Part shown: one piece after another, positions 33,537 to 36,422 of the stretch
How positions within the stretch are numbered: the stretch's first letter is position 1
Layout: every line of letters begins with the position of its first letter
DNA from: Planctomycetia bacterium
GTDB lineage: Bacteria > Planctomycetota > UBA1135 > UBA2386
Length of the DNA: 36,422 bases
Direction: 5' to 3'
Assembly: GCA_005776475.1 (NCBI GenBank)
Contig: SXPB01000309.1
Span: 1 to 36,422, forward strand
Notes under the pieces: model-generated
What the model was told of the DNA's origin: nothing
The model's input: the letters and a program-made list of their open reading frames with translations, nothing else
The model's database searches: none
Program-made: the position numbers and the translations under genes

Positions 33537-33623
33537 TACGGCAACAGGATACCGCGTCGATTCCCGGTGACGGGGCGCTTCGGCGAAGTCGCGGGCCAAG
33601 CGTCCAGATCCGCCGCCGCTAGC

Positions 33624-35108
33624 ATGTTCGCCATGCTGCGCCACCTCGCCGCCCTATCTGCATTCGCCGCGTTCGCGACACTCGCTGCTGCCCAATGCAC
33701 AACGGCCATCGTGCCGATGCCGGGAGGGACCAATGGCGATGTGCTTGTGCTCCGCCACCTCGCGAACGGCGACGTCCTCGTCGGCGGCACGTTCACCACA
33801 CTGCTCGGCGTGCCCGCCAACCGCATCGCCCGATGGAACGGCTCCACGGTGATCCCGCTCGGTTCCGGTGTCGATGCTGCGGTTCGCGACGCGATCGAAC
33901 TGCCGAACGGCGACCTCATTGTCGGCGGCGCCTTCACCACCGCGGGCGGCGTCGCCGCGAACTACCTGGCTCGGTGGGATGGCGGCCAGTGGTCCTCGTT
34001 GGGCACCGGCCCGGGTACCCAGGTGTGGTGCGTCGCCGCTCGTCCGAACGGTGAGATCTACGCCGGTGTCAGCGCCGTCGATCGCGTTCGGCGTTGGAAC
34101 GGAACTGCGTGGAGCGGGATCGGCGTAGCTCCGTTCCCCCTCGCAACCCTACCGGTGTCGGCGATGCACACGTTGCCGAATGGCGACATTGTGATGTCCG
34201 GGTCCTACTTGGTTCCGCAGCCTGGCGGCTACCGGGACATGGCGATCTGGGACGGCACGACTCTGCACCCGATGCCCGGCCTCGGCATCGGCACGCCATC
34301 GCAAGCATCCGGGCAGGCTGCGCGCTTCGTGACCCTGCGCGACGGAACACTGACCGCCGTCGGCGCGTGGACCGGCTGGATGGTCGTGCAATGGATCGGT
34401 GGCACGTGGACCGGGATGCCGGGTGCATTCGCTGCCTTCGGCGGCGCCAACGATATGTGCGAACTGCCCGACGGCGACCTGGTCCTCTGCGGCGGCTTCT
34501 TCTACATCGGCCCCAACCAGCTGGCGCGCGGGGTCGTGCGTCGGCACAACGGTGCTTGGGGCCCGTTCGGCAGCGGCATCACCGGCGGTGCGTGGACACT
34601 GCTGCCGCTACCGAGTGGCGAAGTCGTAGTCGGCGGCAGCTTGTCGGTCGTCGATGGCCAACCGGCGCAGAGCCTCGCGTTGCTAGTGCCGACCTGCCCC
34701 GCGACCGCAAACTCGGCCGGCAACGGCTGCATCGGCAGCGGCGGCCTGCTCACGCTGAAGCCGTTGTCGTTGCCCTACTGCAGCTCAATCCAGCGTTCGC
34801 GCGCAACGGGCCTGCCACCGAACGCGATCGGCGTCGGCATTCTCGGCTACACCGTGATGGCGGTGCCGCTGTCGACGCTGCTGCCGCAAGGCATCGCCGG
34901 CTGCAATCTGCGCACGAGTCCCGACGCACTGACGCTGCTGCTGCCGAACGGTGGCGCCGTCGAAACCGCACTCGCCATTCCCAACCTGCCGGCACTGGTC
35001 GGCGCGGTGCTGCAGCAACAGGTGGCGTCCGTCGAACTCGGCGCCGGTGGCGCGATCACCGCCGTCGCGGTGACCAACGTCCTCGCACTCACGATCGGTT
35101 CTTTCTGA
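33624..35108 (+). CDS. Secreted seven-repeat propeller protein with C-terminal module
   Basis: 494 residues with a signal sequence (MLRHLAALSAFAAFATLAAAQ from the second ATG at 33633; the first ATG is 33624). Seven NGD-x4-GG turns occur at residues near 48, 95, 142, 186, 240, 283 and 331, spaced about 43-54 residues, as in delta-60-like repeat propellers: ANGDVLVGGTFTT and LPNGDLIVGGAFTT are typical. The last 135 residues (ANSAGNGCIGSGG, LSTLLPQGIAGCNL, LAIPNLPALVG) form the shared C-terminal module. A surface recognition role is likely. The ligand is unknown. Its stop is nine bases from the end of the convergent metH. Confidence 0.82.
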   Translation: MFAMLRHLAALSAFAAFATLAAAQCTTAIVPMPGGTNGDVLVLRHLANGDVLVGGTFTTLLGVPANRIARWNGSTVIPLGSGVDAAVRDAIELPNGDLIVGGAFTTAGGVAANYLARWDGGQWSSLGTGPGTQVWCVAARPNGEIYAGVSAVDRVRRWNGTAWSGIGVAPFPLATLPVSAMHTLPNGDIVMSGSYLVPQPGGYRDMAIWDGTTLHPMPGLGIGTPSQASGQAARFVTLRDGTLTAVGAWTGWMVVQWIGGTWTGMPGAFAAFGGANDMCELPDGDLVLCGGFFYIGPNQLARGVVRRHNGAWGPFGSGITGGAWTLLPLPSGEVVVGGSLSVVDGQPAQSLALLVPTCPATANSAGNGCIGSGGLLTLKPLSLPYCSSIQRSRATGLPPNAIGVGILGYTVMAVPLSTLLPQGIAGCNLRTSPDALTLLLPNGGAVETALAIPNLPALVGAVLQQQVASVELGAGGAITAVAVTNVLALTIGSF

Positions 35109-35117
35109 ACGATCGAA

Positions 35118-36422
35118 TCAGCTGCCGGGCGCCATCACCGAGACGTTGAAGTACTTCGCCGCCGGATGATGGCAGATCACCGCCGAGGTGCTCTGTTCGG
35201 GCGTCAGCTGGAACTCCTCGCTGAGCGAAACGCCGATGCGCGGCGCCTCGAGCAGCGGCAGCAGCTTCTGCTGGTCTTCGAGGTTCGGGCAGGCGGGATA
35301 GCCGAACGAGTAGCGGCTGCCCTGGTACTTCTGCTTGAACAGGTCGTCGATGCTCGGCGAATCGTCGGCGGCGATGTCGAGCTGCTGGCGCATGCGCTTG
35401 TGCCAGTACTCGGCCAGCGCTTCGGCGCCCTCTACCGAGAGGCCGTGGAAGTGCAGGTACTCGTCGTAGCGGTTCTCGCGGAACAACCGCTCGCTCTCGT
35501 GCGTGGCGCAGGCACCCATCGTCACCAGCGAGAAGCCGACCACGTCGAGCTCGCCACTGTCCTTCTTGCGGAAGAAGTCGGTGAGGCACAGGCGCCGACC
35601 CGCCGGCTGGCGCGGGAACTCGAACCGGCAGATCTCGGTCTTGCGGTCGATGTGGTCGAGCACGACCAGCGAGTTGCGGTCGGCGAAGCACGGCCAGTAG
35701 CCGTAGGCGACCCGCGGTTCGAGCGTCTTCTGCGTCCGCACCAGCTTGACCAGTTCGCGGAACCGCGGCTCGACCGTCTGCTCGACGAACTTCGCGTAGT
35801 CCTCGTCGGTGCGCTTGGCCTGCTTGTATTGCCACTGCAGCCGGTAGAGCGCCTTCTTGTTGACGTACTGCAGAACAGTGCCGAGGTCGAGTTCCTGCGG
35901 CGTCACCACGGACGGGCCCCAGAACGGTGGCACCGGCACGCGCGGCGCTGGCGGCACACCGCTGTCGGCGTACTGGGCGAAGGCGCTGGCGAACAGCTCC
36001 TCCTTCTGCGCCCGCGTCATGCGCCGATGGCTGGTCACGCGCTTCTCGGGCGACGGCGACTGCGTCAGCGTCTTCGCCTTCGAACGCCCGGTCAGCTCAT
36101 CCATGATGTGCAGACCGGAGAACGCATCCGAGCCGTAGTAGACGGGTCCGGTCGTGTAGGCGGCGCGCAGGTCCTCTTCTACGTAGTGGCGATTGAGCGC
36201 CGCGCCACCGCAGATCACCGGCACGGTGATGCCGCGCTGGCTCATCAGCTCGAGGTTCTCCTTCATCACCACGGTCGACTTCACGAGCAGCCCGCTCATG
36301 CCGACGGCGTCGGCCTTGTGCTCCTTCGCCGCTTCGAGGATCTGGTCGACCGGCACCTTGATGCCGAGGTTGATGACGCGGTAGCCGTTGTTCGACACCA
36401 CGATGTCGACCAGGTTCTTGCC
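35118..36422 (-). CDS. metH: Cobalamin-dependent methionine synthase, C-terminal part (5' end outside window)
   Basis: 434 codons of MetH, open to the window edge. It begins in the cobalamin-binding domain at GKNLVDIVVSNNGY, immediately after the DxHxxG ligand motif that lies outside the window, and continues with the LGIKVPVDQILEA and VICGGAALNRHY segments. The C-terminal AdoMet-binding reactivation domain has RYSFGYPACP (matching RxxxGYPACP), EEFQLTPEQSTSAVICHHPAAKYF and the final strand FNVSVMAPG. MetH transfers a methyl group from methyl-tetrahydrofolate to homocysteine via cobalamin and is reactivated by AdoMet. Identification is secure. Confidence 0.95.
   Translation of the reverse strand, partial: GKNLVDIVVSNNGYRVINLGIKVPVDQILEAAKEHKADAVGMSGLLVKSTVVMKENLELMSQRGITVPVICGGAALNRHYVEEDLRAAYTTGPVYYGSDAFSGLHIMDELTGRSKAKTLTQSPSPEKRVTSHRRMTRAQKEELFASAFAQYADSGVPPAPRVPVPPFWGPSVVTPQELDLGTVLQYVNKKALYRLQWQYKQAKRTDEDYAKFVEQTVEPRFRELVKLVRTQKTLEPRVAYGYWPCFADRNSLVVLDHIDRKTEICRFEFPRQPAGRRLCLTDFFRKKDSGELDVVGFSLVTMGACATHESERLFRENRYDEYLHFHGLSVEGAEALAEYWHKRMRQQLDIAADDSPSIDDLFKQKYQGSRYSFGYPACPNLEDQQKLLPLLEAPRIGVSLSEEFQLTPEQSTSAVICHHPAAKYFNVSVMAPGS

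Noticed and set aside
1-36422. CRISPR arrays, transposons, tRNA and rRNA genes
   Set aside because: No direct-repeat arrays, terminal inverted repeats with transposase, cloverleaf-like stretches or rRNA segments were recognised by eye in the window; a covariance search could still reveal a divergent RNA.

Overview
The window is GC-rich, gene-dense chromosomal DNA. It carries 32 supported protein genes, one doubtful small ORF, and no gap between genes longer than about 190 bases. I see no tRNA, rRNA, CRISPR array, transposase or phage gene. The organism is most likely a member of the Planctomycetota. This is an inference from the many large secreted proteins (kelch, delta-60-like propeller, lectin/IPT, sialidase-like, toroid) that share a C-terminal module of a kind I associate with that phylum, together with Sec or lipoprotein signals and few Shine-Dalgarno sites. 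It is not based on a marker-gene tree.

Layout. 1-850: 3' end of thioredoxin reductase. 945-4774 (minus): a sialidase-like lipoprotein and a toroid-repeat secreted protein. 4856-8227 (plus): a DUF2461 protein, a MNT/HEPN (MntA/HepT-like) toxin-antitoxin pair, a 40-residue membrane peptide and a tandem-domain ThyX-like protein. 8238-13266: three exported proteins (lectin/IPT, an unrecognised one, and a large alpha/beta hydrolase). 13359-14899 (minus): a DUF4743-type NUDIX protein overlapping a glycosyltransferase-like protein that lacks its C-terminal domain. 15014-18137 (plus): a FIST sensor protein translationally coupled to a polytopic membrane protein, then a small hypothetical protein. 18212-18565: a PilZ protein. 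18609-19995 (minus): an RluA-type pseudouridine synthase and ribosomal protein bS21, the latter behind a structured leader. 20182-22416: RecD2 helicase. 22443-23837 (minus): a DUF4143-type ATPase with two dyads at its 5' end. 23979-24636: a ferredoxin and an overlapping BamE-like membrane protein. 24655-27282 (minus): an exported serine hydrolase with BTRD1-like repeats. 27460-31798 (plus): a tightly packed four-gene carbohydrate oxidoreduction operon. 32133-35108: a divergent pair of secreted propeller proteins. 35118-36422 (minus): C-terminal part of cobalamin-dependent methionine synthase MetH.

How genes work together. The clearest functional unit is the operon at 27460-31798: a TIM-barrel sugar isomerase/epimerase, a Gfo/Idh/MocA dehydrogenase, a zinc MDR dehydrogenase and an extended SDR. 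The first three match the enzyme types of the E. coli YcjR/YcjS/YcjQ set, which oxidises glycosides at C3, epimerises the 3-keto sugar and reduces it again. A keto-glycoside pathway is therefore a reasonable hypothesis here. The MNT/HEPN pair is a probable type VII toxin-antitoxin module. The FIST/membrane-protein pair may be an undescribed sensor-transporter unit. Six exported proteins with different N-terminal domains end in, or contain, variants of one beta-rich module, which suggests a common sorting or anchoring role. TrxB, RecD2, bS21, RluA and MetH are housekeeping genes.
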